A stretch of 64,000 bases of DNA from Caprimulgus europaeus (GCA_907165065.1 OU015523.1:13205834-13269833), one strand, 5' to 3'. Positions 50,401 to 61,500 are shown, counted from the first letter of the stretch. Notes: generated by a model not told the origin, from the letters alone. Numbers and translations are program-made.

Positions 50401-53400
50401 TCCAGTTCAACATGAAGTGAATCTTTTCTCAATCACTGAGCATATAGGCCTTCTCTTGCCAGCACTGGTCAAAAACTTACATCAACTGGTCATTGTTGCA
50501 GGGAAAAATGGCTCAGTTCACGAAGGTTAAACCGAATCAGGACTGAAATGGTTTCTATACATTCAGGATCTGTGTCAGCAATACAGCAGTTCAACCACAA
50601 CATCAGACACTTAGAAAACGCTAATAAATTCCAGCAAGTTCCTAAACACACGCCTGTAACTAATCCCCAGAAGTTCTCATCCCACACACGCAGGCACTCA
50701 CCCCTCTCTCACTTCTGGGAGCACAGGTCCCCCTGCTTACGCCTCGCTCCCACTAGCACTGTGGCTGCTCCAGCTCTAGGGGTGCCCACGCTGCTACTGA
50801 TTGTAGAATCGGCTAATGCACCCGCTGGTGGGAAGGCACCCCAGCAGATCACCCCCACACCTCCAAAGTCTGTGTCCCTACATGCTGCACCCCACAGGGT
50901 CGGGCCACGCGCTGGGTGCCAGCTGCTGGTGGTGTCTCAGGGATGGGGAAGCTGTCGTGTGTGGGCTCGGCAGAGGTTGCGATGTGCCAGACTGCGATTT
51001 GAGCGCTGCTCTGTTCCAAGTCCAAGGCTCCTCCCTGCTTCGTTACAAATTTTTATGCTTCTTTTACACAGCTTTTCAGACCAACTTGTTCTTTGTTTCA
51101 AAATTGTCTTTGACGTTCCCTGGTTACCGTTTAATCCAGCTGATGGCTGCCATGCTCTTTAGCACCATCAGCTGAGGACTGATGTTTGTTTCCTTCTTCA
51201 GCAAGATCAGTTTTGGGCAAATGCCCTCTCAGACACTTTTTGGTTTTCCATCTCCACGTGCTTTTTTACACTCATCTGTCTTAACAGCTGTTTCTTTACA
51301 CATCATTTTGCCAAGGGTGAGCTATGCAGGCACTCCCACAAGTTATATTTCAGGACTATCAAACTGATATTAAAGAATCCTGTCCCCATGGCTGGATTTG
51401 CGGGGAGGCTGTTATTTATTGGTTGGTAGTGCCTACCAGTTCATGATTTTTTGAACTTAGTCACCTCAGCTTGCATAGCTATATGCAATTAATCTGTTCA
51501 AATGCAGTCATTGTGCTCAGAGCACCAACCACATATGTCTATAAGACTAATCCCTAGTGACCCCACGTCTGTGGAGGTGACAAGGAGGGGAAAAGGAGGA
51601 AGACTTTAAAGCTATTTTTGTCATACTGTGTTCTGGGAGACTACAGACCCTGCTTGAGCCAGTGTAATGTGCAGCAGCCCCTGAGTAGGCTCGGTTTCTC
51701 CTGAACCTCCTAGGCAGAAAATCAGAAGACAGTCCTAAGGCAGTCCTGAGAGCAGTTCTTGAGGGTCTCTCCTCTCCCCTGTGAGGCCCCTTGTGACTCC
51801 CAGAGGGGTGTAAAAAGCCCATGTGCCACCTGGCCTCTCCCTTGCAGTCTGCAGGGACACAGCAGCTCGTCACCCGTTGTGTTCCTCACCCTCTCTCACC
51901 TGGTGTGTGTGATGCAGGCTTGGTGCCAAGCCCTTGAGCAGCTGCCCTTTTGCAGCTCCTGGGCACGAGGAGGCCCAGCCCTGTTTATTTGCAGTGGCAG
52001 CCCACAAACAGTAACTGCTTGAGGCCATTTTGCACACTTCTGTCATCTTGTAATTAGTGCTTGGTCCCGCACTCTGTGAGTCCCTCCCCGCCCGGCGTGC
52101 CTCTCTGCTTCCTCTGCCGCATATCGCAGCATCATCCACAGCCACCTTCAGAGATGTTTCTAGAGCACACATTACCCAAAGTTCCTGCTCCTGGCCATCA
52201 GCCACACAGTCTCATTTTCCCCCACAAATGGTACTAACGGGGAGAACAGTCACCAAGCTGGACAAATCCTCACTTTGCTTTGCTCTGAGCCGGGCTCTTC
52301 TCTTTCACCACTACGTCAAAAGTAATTGTCCACCCTGCTCTTGCCCTGTAGTGTGACACTGCTCCTTGCCCTAGCTGCCTTCTCCCACTCCTGCAAGGCA
52401 GGGATCTCATTGGTAGCTATGCCCAAACCCACCAGAGAAAATCAGAGTGCTCTTCACATGCTAACTCCTCAGGGCGGCGAGATAAACCCTTAACAACTTC
52501 CATCTTGCAAGTTGTTCCTTCCTAGGTTCTGGTGCACAGCTTTCCCCAGCCCCGTCCTTCCTCCTGCAGCCTATCTACTGGACATATATCGCTCTGCACA
52601 TTTTGTTCTTGGCAGTTTCAAATGTTGCCTCAGGCCCTTATCACCTTAAAAAATCAGATCATATAGTGATAGCTTTAGAGACAGCCTGATTGATATCTGA
52701 GCAGCCAAACAAACAGTAAATTTGAATAAAGTTTGGGACCCCGTTGCCTATGAGTTCTGCCGATTCCGAGAGGGTAATTCAGCAGCATCAGGTGAAGTGT
52801 GTGTCCTGAGCATGCGTGGGACTGAAGCTTCGGGTGTGTAAAAGAGTCTGCAGGAACGGTGTGCAGCCCTTGTGAAGGGCTGTTTGACTATTCCAGATCC
52901 TGCACACCCCAGCCGGTGCAGTCACGGGGATTTGGTGTCACTGGCCACTGCCAACCCAACAGGACTTCTCTGTGTATTTATACAGAAATACAGACGCTTG
53001 CAGGAAGAGGGGAGAGTTTCCCGGTGATCCTTAAACAAACACTGATGAAGCCAGGAGCTCCTGCAGCTCAGCTTCCACCAGCACCACTAGAGCATGTGCT
53101 CAGAGGAAGAACATGTTTCTGGGTGGCCACTTACCGTGTAAGTGTGATATGATTATTCAGATATTCTCTATCCACATTCTCCAAACTCGTTCTCTGTGAT
53201 CTTAAGAAATAATGCTGTGGGAGAGTATGCTCCCATTCATACCTTCACCACGAACCTGCCTCAATATCCCACGCCTGTTTTGTTTTGGATGGCCCCATTG
53301 CATGGGCAGAAGGCAAGGAGGGGAGGGCTGCACCAGCTGCTGCTGTTGCACGTGCCCTCAACTAACCTGCAGACAACATGAGCAGAGTCCTGGCCTGTGG

Positions 53401-54599
53401 ACAATGCCAGACCCAGCATCCAAGGGGAGGCTATCTGATGAGTAGACTTCATGCTTGGGTGACACCACCGTGCACCCACACATAATTCCCAAACTGCTGC
53501 CCTTTGTAGGGTAGCATACCTAGGCCAAAAATTGCACCCAGGGCATCGGAAGAAGAGTTGGTTCAGTTCCTCAGTGGCCAGTGCAGACCTGGAGGCCCAG
53601 CAGCCAAGAGAAACTGCCTAGTTGGCTACAGCAGCGACTGTGCTGAGGTCTGGGAGTAAAAGTGTTTTGTTTTTTTTTCCACCAGCAGTGCTCTTCTACT
53701 TATTGGCTTGATTGTAATCACAGCCGCCTTAACTTGTAACTGATACTGTCCTCCCTGCAGCGTAGATGATGTTCGCTCGGGTATCAGATCCTGCTGTCTG
53801 TGTTTGCTGTTGTTATCACCCACCATCAGCAGGTCTCTTTAAAAAAGACCAGCTCTGACCAGACATCAAGGAGAAAGATGCCGTTTATCCTCTTCCCTCC
53901 AGCTGATCAGCCCTTTTGGATCACATAAATGCCACCGAGAGCTGATTCTCCTAAGCTAGGACAAAAAGCCATGTGGCACACCTGGCTCCCTTTGGTCACG
54001 CATAACATGTCCCAGTGCGTTCAGCAAACGGGACACTCCCAATTAAACACACACAGCCTTCCAGGCACACGACCTCTCTGTACCTCCTGCATGATACCTG
54101 TCCTCTTTCAACCTTGCATGGCTTTGAGAAGTCTTATCATCTACCTACAGCTAAGGAGGCCATGCTTAGCCGCTGCTGTGAACAGTGGCATGACCTTGAG
54201 GGTATGTGGCCTGTGTGGACCCTGCGTAGCTCCAGTGGGCTAAGGCTGGTGGCCTAAAAAAGCAGGTGTCTGTTGGTCGCTTCAGAGGCTGGTTGTGGGT
54301 TGTAGCCATGGATCACTTGGAGAAGGGTGCCACATTATGACTTGTCCCCTGACAAGCTTCATGGCTTAGGGAGGGTAGGAGATTATAGTTTTAATGGTTA
54401 ATTAAAATGCACTTTTCCTATTTTTTTCTGTTTTCCTGCAAGATTGATGAAACCGGGGGCAGGAAGATGAGTTCCCATGTTGAGGTGCTGTGGCCCCTTA
54501 TGTGCTGGCTTCCCTCGGCTCCTCCCTGGCAGGACACAAGGTAATGGGACCCCTGTGTCCTGGGGGGATCAATGCTGGACGGGACCCTGAAGTGCTGCA
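41416..54599. other. Intergenic up to the ATP1B1 CpG island, no gene recognised
   Basis: About 13 kb with no supported exon. The longest frame (50548-51162, 204 codons, +) is rich in S, P, H and R, poor in acidic residues and matches nothing I know. AT-rich, complex segments at about 42170-42400 and 45880-46060 are candidates for conserved non-coding elements. A possible further MIR remnant lies near 44160-44230 but is too weak to call. Confidence 0.5.
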
Positions 54600-55022
54600 C
54601 CGGCCAGGGTGGCTCTGGGGACTTCAGGGAGGGTCCCACCAACGTTAGGACCGTGTGGGCCCGGCAGGCGGGTGGCGGGGGGGTCCCGTTGTCCGCTGCC
54701 GGCAGCGTCCCCTGAAGGTCACCCTGCAAGGGCGGCTGCGGCCTGTTGGTCCCATCTCGCCTCATCCCGTCCCCGCAGTGGGCAGAGCCCGCTCCCCACC
54801 GCACCCCCAGGGGAGCCTCTACCCGCGCCCCCTCCGGCAGGTGCTTCCAAACGCCAAGGCGGCGGAACGCGGGGCTGGGCGGGGAGCGCCTGTGGGTGTG
54901 AAATATTCCGCAGCCGCGTTACACGCGAGCCCGCCGGAGCGTTGCGGGGGGCCGGTGCGGGGCGGTTGGGAGGGGAGAGGGGGGGCGCGAGGTACCAGGC
55001 GGGGCCTTGGCGGCCCTGGCAC

Positions 55023-55091
55023 GTGCCCGGGCGTGCAGGTGTTGCTGGCGCGTGCGTACGCACGCGCCCGCACACCTGCACAGCCGGGCAC
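55023..55091. repeat. 69-bp imperfect palindrome in the ATP1B1 upstream region
   Basis: The outer arms (55023-55042 and 55072-55091) are 20 bp each and match at 18 of 20 positions as an inverted repeat. At the centre is a perfect 18-bp palindrome, CGCGTGCGTACGCACGCG (55049-55066). The two spacers are 6 and 5 bp and are unpaired. Each arm contains one CAGGTG E-box in opposite orientation (55036-55041 and 55073-55078), and a CACGTG E-box overlaps the left end (55020-55025). The DNA could extrude a cruciform or act as a symmetric binding platform. Confidence 0.85.
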
Positions 55092-55155
55092 GCGCCCCCA
55101 CGCAGCCCCCACGCCTTGCCCACCCCTGCGCGCGCGCACCCGCCCGCCGCAGCCC

Positions 55156-55200
55156 GGGGCGGGGCAGAGCTCAGGTGCGCGCGGGCGCGGGGCGGGGCGG
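55156..55200 (+). promoter_or_regulatory. ATP1B1: GC-box cluster upstream of ATP1B1
   Basis: Two tandem GC boxes are visible, GGGGCGGGGC at 55156-55165 and GGGGCGGGGCGG at 55189-55200, about 120-170 bp upstream of the TATA-like box. They match the Sp/KLF consensus. A CAGGTG E-box sits between them at 55172-55177. Confidence 0.65.
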
Positions 55201-55286
55201 ACAGACTCGCGCTGCCGCCGGCGCCGCAAGCCCCCTACCCACCGCCTCCCCGGAGCCCCGCCCCCCAGAGCCCTTCGCCCGCGCTC

Positions 55287-55330
55287 ATTGGCGGAGGCAG
55301 CGGCGGGGCGGAGCCGGCGGTGTATATGAA
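55287..55330 (+). promoter_or_regulatory. ATP1B1: ATP1B1 core promoter: CCAAT (reverse), GC box, TATA-like box
   Basis: ATTGG (a reversed CCAAT box) is at 55287-55291, a GGGGCGGA GC box at about 55305-55312, and TATATGAA at 55323-55330. The order and spacing are those of a TATA-containing housekeeping-type promoter, about 280 bp upstream of the start codon. Binding factors (NF-Y, Sp1, TBP) are inferred from motif identity. Confidence 0.8.
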
Positions 55331-55349
55331 GGGGCGCGGCAGGCAGGGA

Positions 55350-55607
55350 GCGCGGCTGCTCTGTGCCCCGTGGGCCTCGCTTCCCTCAGCGACCGCCGTT
55401 CCCGCCCGCGCCCACTGTCGCTTCCCGCTCTCCCTCCCCAGCACCAACACCCCGCCGGGCCAGCGCTGTCGGCCGCCCCGCAGCGCGGGCGGGCGCACCT
55501 AGACCTACCCGGTGCCGCGGGGCGCGGAGCCCAGCCGGGGCCTGCCCGCGCCGCCCGCCGACGGTTAGACTTTTCCCCGCCGCCGCTTGCCCGCCCACCC
55601 GCTCGCC
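55350..55607 (+). other. ATP1B1: ATP1B1 5' untranslated region (start inferred)
   Basis: If transcription starts about 25-30 bp downstream of the TATA-like box at 55323-55330, the 5' UTR is about 255 nt long. It is GC-rich and has no ATG, so the first AUG is the ATP1B1 start. The exact start site is inferred from TATA spacing only, and other start sites in the island are possible. Confidence 0.7.
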
Positions 55608-55707
55608 ATGGCCCGCGGGAAGGACAAGGACGGCGACGGCAACTGGAAGAAATTCATCTGGAACTCGGAGAAGAAGGAGCTGCTGGGCCGCACCGGGGGC
55701 AGCTGGT
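55608..55707 (+). CDS. ATP1B1: ATP1B1 coding exon 1 (Na+/K+-ATPase beta-1 subunit, N-terminal tail)
   Basis: This exon encodes residues 1-33 and the first base of codon 34 of the beta-1 subunit, the glycoprotein partner that the Na+/K+-ATPase alpha subunit needs for folding, delivery to the plasma membrane and K+ affinity. The start ATG (55608-55610) lies in a strong Kozak context (gccATGg) and is the first ATG after the inferred transcription start. The peptide begins [16 protein letters not shown], followed by the family-typical [17 protein letters not shown], all within the cytoplasmic tail. The donor is GTGAGT at 55708, splitting codon 34 after its first base (phase 1), and this joins in frame to exon 2. 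Seen: sequence, splice site and frame. From memory of the family: near identity to chicken beta-1, except in the variable region around residues 6-7. The call is very secure. The gene is cut by the window edge, so only about a quarter of the roughly 305-residue protein is present. Confidence 0.97.
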
Positions 55708-55716
55708 GTGAGTGCC

Positions 55717-55752
55717 GGGCAGGGGGCGGCGGGGCCGAGCCGGGTCGGGGGG
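55717..55752 (+). other. Potential G-quadruplex just after the exon 1 donor
   Basis: Runs of G (3, 5, 4, 3, 6) separated by loops of 2-7 nt begin 9 nt downstream of the GT of the exon 1 splice donor, on the RNA-sense strand. The pattern fits the usual G3+N1-7 quadruplex rule. Formation is not shown. Confidence 0.55.
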
Positions 55753-57012
55753 CGGTGGCGGCTATGCGGCGGGCACTGCAGCACGGCCCGCGGCGCCCCG
55801 CCTCTGCCGGCTGCGGTTGGGCTGCGGCCCCCGGTGAGGGCTGCCCGCGGCGGGGGAGGGGGCTGCGGCCGGGGCCGGTGCGACGCGTCCCCGCTGGGTG
55901 AGGGCGGGGGGGTCCTCGTGTGTGTCCCCCCCCAGCTGGTGTCCTGTGGGGCGGTGGGGACCGGGAATCGCTGCCCCCGTGGGTGTGACTCCAGGTGGGG
56001 CCGGGGGTGAGGCCGGATCGGCTCCCGGCCCTGAGATGGAGCCCGGGACGGGCCGACCTTGGCGAGGGCACCTCGTCCTTGGGTCTCCTTCCCCCGCGGC
56101 TGGCCCGGCCCGGGAGCATCGCCATCGGGGGAGCCTGCCCTCCCGGTCGCCCTCTGCCTCGGACTTCAGGCTGGCTCTTCTTTTTTCCCTTTTCTCTGGG
56201 TAAAGGAAACTGCGCTAATTTTACCTCGTCGAGTGAGGAGTGAGAACAATTGGCTTTTAGTGCCTCTGCAAGAAGGAAATGGCTCCATGTGCATTTGTGA
56301 TTAAATGCTCATGATGTGTTTATTAGGTGCTGTACAAATAGCACTTAGAGGCTTTTAACATTTTCTTTGCGAAAATAGACAGTCTTCCCGTGTCTGCCGC
56401 CCACAGCTGGTGTGCCACACTGGCGATGTTGAATTCGGCTCCTGTTGTAACGGATCAGCCGGAGGTGCCACATCCGGAGCCGCCAGCTTTAGCTCTGGCA
56501 GGCGGGTGGACTAGAGCAGGCTTCTGCTGTATCCTTACGTGAGCAGAATTGGGTTGTGGGTGTGCATGGATAGGTATTTTCTGCTCCTGAGGCACCAGGC
56601 AACTGCGCAGTGCTTCAAATGCGGAGGCTGAACCAGGTCCTTCTCCCAGAGTGCCTGTACCTCTCTGCCTAGGACTGATTTCCATTTGTGGAGCTGATCT
56701 GCAGACTGGTGATCCGATTCCTCTGTTATAAACCTACCTGTTGCAAGAAGCTTTCTTGTTCAACCCTGTCATGCTCGGTTGCTAGACCTGCTGTGTGTTT
56801 TCTGAGACCTAGAAGTGGTTTTGACCTTTAAGGTGTCTTTGGCGTTAAGAGCATCCTGGCTGGGAACCTGATTAAATAAGCTACCTCCCAGCGTTTGCCT
56901 TTTGATGTTACAAAACTCAAAGGCGTTACGCTGCAGACAACAGCATTAGTGTTTGGTTTGTTACAACAGCACCTCCTATGACCGTGCTCTGGAAAAAATT
57001 TCCACACGTCCC

Positions 57013-57020
57013 TGACGTCA
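57013..57020 (+). promoter_or_regulatory. Full CRE palindrome in ATP1B1 intron 1
   Basis: TGACGTCA is the perfect consensus for CREB/ATF dimers. Ten bases upstream lies GGAAAAAATTTCC (56991-57003), an inverted GGAAA/TTTCC pair resembling Rel/NFAT sites. CpG-containing 8-mers are rare outside islands, so survival of this one is notable. Function is inferred from the motif. Confidence 0.4.
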
Positions 57021-58406
57021 CAGCCATTTGCTTTACGCTGCCTGGATACCAAAGAGTGCTTTTAACTCCTGGAGCACCATGCTGCCGCACCCAGCTCTGC
57101 CCACCAGCCCTGGCTGCCTCCCCTGCCTGCGGTGCACGCGAGGAAGACGAGGATGGAGTGCCTTTCTGACAGTGTCCTTCAGCCTCCATGTCACGGGCTG
57201 TTCTTCCTGCTGGCCTGTCATAGACTTGAAAAGGAAACAACCACGGCGGCCTGCTTTCATTGGGAGGCTTCTCCACTGATGGAGCTTTCTTACAATGGGG
57301 CTGGGGAGGGAGGAGGAATACTTCCACCTACTGCTTCCTCCCAGTCCCTTGTAGCTGGTCACTTCAAGTCCTTCAAATAAACCACCTCTCACTTGTTTGC
57401 AATTGGATGAGGACAGTCTGAGATCAAGTAGACTCCTTCATGTACTCCTTGGCCTCTGCACTGGCCTGCTTGCTCCTGCAGTCTGATGAGCATATAATTG
57501 CTTGCCATGGGCTGGCTTACCCTTCTGTAGGTGGCCTGGTGATGCCTAGTACGGCATGTTACTGTGCAGTTAATCAGTTGAGATAATCCTTGTAAACTGG
57601 TAACTGATACTTAGAGTCTGAGCCATGCTGTGTCTCCAGGCTCATCTCTATCTGCCCCCCTTGCCCCAAATTATTCTAGGCATCTCCCTTTAGACTGACA
57701 TTTAATTCAGTCTTTCATTATTATGAAATTTACTTTTAAATGGGTACAAGCAGTGCTGGAGTGCCTCTGTAGACATACAAGGCTGGTGAACCGGTGCTAC
57801 TGTGACGTGTCTGAGTACATCCCTACACTTGAGATTGAGCATTGGGGATAAATTTGGCCTGTGTTCTGCTCCTGTTGTCTTTAATGAAGGTGATAGCCTG
57901 AATTACTAGGGGAGAGGCTTTATCATTGCTTGTAACCCTGAAGGTAATGTTCACTCTCCTGTAAATAGCTTTGAGGCCCAGAGCTTTGTGGAGTGGGTGT
58001 CATTTGGAGCACACCTGTAGTATGGCTTCTTGCTGTTGAGTGCAAGTCTGTCACCTGTGATAGTGTGTGGTGGTGGTAGTGTTGGGTCAGCCAAGGGATC
58101 CTGTAAGATACAGAGGAATGTGGTTTAATCTTCATGCTTTACAATCCCAAATCCTGATTCATGGATTTCTAGGTTCTCAGGGCTCATACTCCCAGCCCCC
58201 CAAATGACTACAGTGACTTATATTTTCCATCTGTATCAGGGCATAATCTCGCTGTTAAATACACAGCTCTGCAGCAGGGCTTGCCATCTGAACTCGGTGT
58301 GCTGGGCTCTTGTTTGTGCGTGCCAAAGGCTGGAAATTCTGTCCTGAAATGTGACTGCCGTGAGGGCTTGATTTGATTTGATTCCTCTCTCTGTTTTCTC
58401 TTGCAG

Positions 58407-58535
58407 TTAAGATCCTCCTCTTCTATGTCATCTTCTACGGTTGCCTGGCAGGTATATTCATTGGGACCATCCAAGTGATGTTGCTCACTGTCAGTGAATT
58501 TGAGCCCAAATACCAGGATCGAGTGGCACCTCCAG
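58407..58535 (+). CDS. ATP1B1: ATP1B1 coding exon 2 (transmembrane helix and start of ectodomain)
   Basis: This 129-nt exon follows a good acceptor (ctgttttctcttgcag, ending at 58406) and ends at a GTAACT donor (58536). It completes F34 and runs to the first base of codon 77. Residues of about 36-62 form the single type II transmembrane helix ([18 protein letters not shown] then TIQVMLLTV). The helix carries two tyrosines spaced four apart (Y40, Y44) on the face that in this family packs against the alpha subunit, and a membrane cysteine (C46). Residues 63-76 ([14 protein letters not shown]) begin the extracellular domain. The glycosylation sites and three disulfides of the family are encoded by later exons outside the window. 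The exon phase is the same at both ends (1-1). Both sequence and splice sites are clear, and no frameshift or stop is present. Confidence 0.97.
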
Positions 58536-61500
58536 GTAACTGAATAGGAGGCCCGTGTTTGACTTGGTGCAGGCTGTTCTGGGGAGGCGGGTTGGTTACT
58601 CACCTCAAGAAGGAGGGTGAAATGAGCCTGTCGTTGCTGCAACACATATTTGTAGGGGGTGGGTATGTTCTCAGCCTTCTGTGTTAATAGTACCGGGGCT
58701 CGAAGGCAATCCTAGAATTAAAGGTTGCATCACATGAAATATGCCTCCTGTCTGAGGGGAGCTTGAACCTGGATTGCTGCTTTTCCCTTCCCTTAAACTG
58801 AAGCAATGGCGTGAGGCTAAAGTGCTTCACTTGGGAATGAGCTGTATGAAAAGCTGGGTTCAGAGCCACTGTGTTCCCATGGGTAAGTGAAGGGACAAAG
58901 GTAAAATGTTAGCTTTGTCTGTGAGACTGGAGTGCACAAGGAGAAAGGGGACCATACCAATTCTGTGTTACTGAATTGTGTTGGCCAGCACTGAGCCCCG
59001 GTGTGTGATCTAGAGGAGATGGTGGCACTTACTGACGGGCATTTCAATTGAGCGTGTCCCGGGAGGTTAACAGCGGGTCTTGTTGCTGGTGCATGACCCG
59101 TCTTTACTGGACAAAGGACATCTTGGCTCAAAATGCCACTGATTGCTTGAGCTGTGTCTGTGGCCAGCCTGCCTTGGTGGGGGCAATGGAGTAACCAGCC
59201 CCTGCTGCAGGTTCCTGCTCCGCCCGTCCAGGCTCCGCTGCGCTGTCTGATTCTGGCTGCAGGCAGCGGCTGCTCGGAGCGTGGCGGGGGAGCTGCGCAA
59301 CTGCTGCTTTCCCACATTACCAATGACCTTGAGGCTGCTTGGCACTGGGGATGGTAACGATCTGTCTCCAGTTGCTCTGTAAAACAGTTCAGAAGCTTTT
59401 AATAACAGTGGTATTTAAGTGACAATTGTGAGGCTGATGGCTTGTGGCTGCAGAAGTTGGCTCTGGCATCAGGCGGTGTCTTACAGCCCCTCTTGTCTGC
59501 AGTGCTGTGCCGTGATTATTCCCTGCTCTCACAACACAGGCAGTGTTACCATCACCAAATGGTGGTACATCTCTGCAAAGAATCCTCTTTTTCAGAAAAT
59601 TGCTTTTCCACCAGCAATTTTTAAAGGCAGAACAGAGACAAGAACTGCTGTGTTAGTGTGTGGCAGTTCTTAATGCACCTGTATGGCTGGGGTAAATGCT
59701 GTCTAAAGCACTGAAAGTGTCTGTTTCCATCTCTGCAGTGGGCTCTTGTCACTTGCAGGAAAGATTAGACTGATACTGCCCAGAGCCGTTAGCTGCATCT
59801 GAAAAGCCACCATGGCTAATGGGGGAGTAGTTATTTTAATAATGTGTTTTTCCCGGCTGAAGCCCAGTGGTCTCACCAGACGTGAAATAATTAGTGAGGA
59901 AGCCCATGGATCTTGGGTCACATCCAAACAGACCTGCTGCTTAGCCTGATGTCACATAATTACTCATTCTAGGTAAACTGTTTGCTTTCTGTGTAATAGC
60001 AGTTTGCAATTCTAATTTCAAAGTGACTCTATGGTAAAATTTTGGTGTAAGATTTCAGCCTGCAGAGGATTTTTATTCATCTCTTAATTGCATACTGCAC
60101 CAGTTTTTCTGGGGCTTATTTTTGTCACCAAAGAAGGGAACTGAAATTCAAGATGCTGCTATAGTGTGTACTATGGAAATCAAAATGGAGGAAGAATGAG
60201 AAGGTCATCAGGGATTGTTGTAATGGGCTTTCAGGGTGTGTACTGAAATAAAGGGGAATAGAATGCAGCTCCTTCAATATGTGGCCGTCGGCAGCCCAAC
60301 AATGAAGGGTTTTGAACCAGGCTGTAATGGCACATGCATACAGCTTCAAGGAGGTATTACCAGTTAATAGCACAGGGTCCTTTGCATGGCACCATGTAAC
60401 CACTCTTTCTACAGATGTGGACAAGCTTAGGGGCAAGGCGTGGCGGAGGCTGGCTCAGTCTGTTCCTCATCCTGTAGCACAGCTGCCGTTAGACCACAGG
60501 AGTTGAAAATAGCCCTGAACGTGGGCTGTTGGGGACTGACACTGTGGTGAGTGCTGTGTTGGGGAGGTCAGCAGCCCCTGCTGTGTGGGGCTCCTGCCTG
60601 TGCTGCAAGCGCAGCCGCTCTTGTGGCAGAGAACACGTGGGTGGGCATGTTCACTCCTGCACTCGGTGAGCATTTAGCTTAAGTGTTCTGTGATCTGGGA
60701 CCCCTGTATCAACCACATGAAACAGGGTGTTAGGCAATTCTAATTCTTGCTGCTTGTGGGAAGATTTGCAAGCCAAGTAAGTATATTGGCAGCTTGATAG
60801 ACCTTGAATCTTCTAGGAAGCTAGAAAAACTGATTTTATTCTTGTTACAATGCTCTGTCTTTGGGCAAGCCGCTGCTCTGTCAGCCCAAAATGGCTGGGA
60901 AAGGGGAAGCCATGCTTCCCTGCAGGATTTGCAGGAGAACATGCTGTAGGGACTGCTATGATATCATTCTTGTTCTGAAATACAACAGACTTGATACCAG
61001 CAGCAGAACCTGCAGGATGTTTTATTGAGTTACTGACACGGGTATAACATTGGAAGCCATAAAGTGCTATTTTTGTGGCCAAGTGCCATTACTATGCTAA
61101 TTGGTTTCTGCATTGAACACAACAGGAATGTTACATGGGGCTTTAGGGCAAGCTGAGTTTTGTACCTTTCCATGATACTTTTTTCCTCCTCTTTGTGTCT
61201 CGGGGTGGGGGCAGGGACAGTGCAGTTCACCTTCTCCTCCAGCTTTGCCACTGCGACAGCCCCAGCTCCCAGTTCCGCATGTGCTGCAGGCCCGGACTCG
61301 GCTTTAAGCGCAGAGGACTTACCCTGCTCATAGGGAAGGATGAGGATATTGCCTCTTAAAACACAGTGTACTGAGTGCTTATAAAAAATGCTGTGCTGTT
61401 CTCCTCTTCCTCTCCCCACCCCACTGTGAATTGGGCTGTGCATCCTGCCATCTTGTGGCGCTTGCCCTGCGGAACACAGCATCCTCTCGGCTGGGCTGGC

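Larger units (their letters stand above)
54600..56150. other. CpG island spanning the ATP1B1 promoter, 5' UTR, exon 1 and early intron 1
   Basis: CpG dinucleotides and G+C content rise sharply at about 54600 and fall off after about 56150, in contrast to the CpG-poor surroundings. Boundaries are judged by eye. The long open frames of this stretch on both strands result from the lack of stop codons in GC-rich DNA and are not genes, apart from exon 1. The island marks a constitutively open promoter. Confidence 0.9.
55708..58406 (+). other. ATP1B1: ATP1B1 intron 1
   Basis: A 2699-bp GT-AG intron between coding exons 1 and 2. Its first 450 bases or so are the 3' part of the CpG island and are very G-rich on the transcribed-RNA strand. 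The rest is ordinary sequence. It contains a full CRE palindrome (57013-57020) next to an inverted GGAAA/TTTCC repeat (56991-57003). I see no extra coding exon. The longer ORFs here have compositions expected of GC-rich non-coding sequence. Confidence 0.93.

Noticed and set aside
50548-51162. 204-codon open frame on the + strand, longest outside the island
   Set aside because: Composition (S, P, H, R and C rich, few acidic residues) is that of translated non-coding DNA. There are no splice signals of note, no domain and no neighbouring exons.
54609-55502. 297-codon open frame and several overlapping frames on both strands in the CpG island
   Set aside because: They begin at non-ATG codons or lie in GC-rich DNA where stops are rare. 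They overlap the promoter and 5' UTR, have P/R/A/G-rich low-complexity composition and resemble no protein.
55915-55935. Pyrimidine-rich stretch ending in CAG in intron 1, looking like a splice acceptor
   Set aside because: No plausible exon with a following donor, and the next frame continues into GC-rich island sequence. Joining exon 1 directly to exon 2 gives the known protein.
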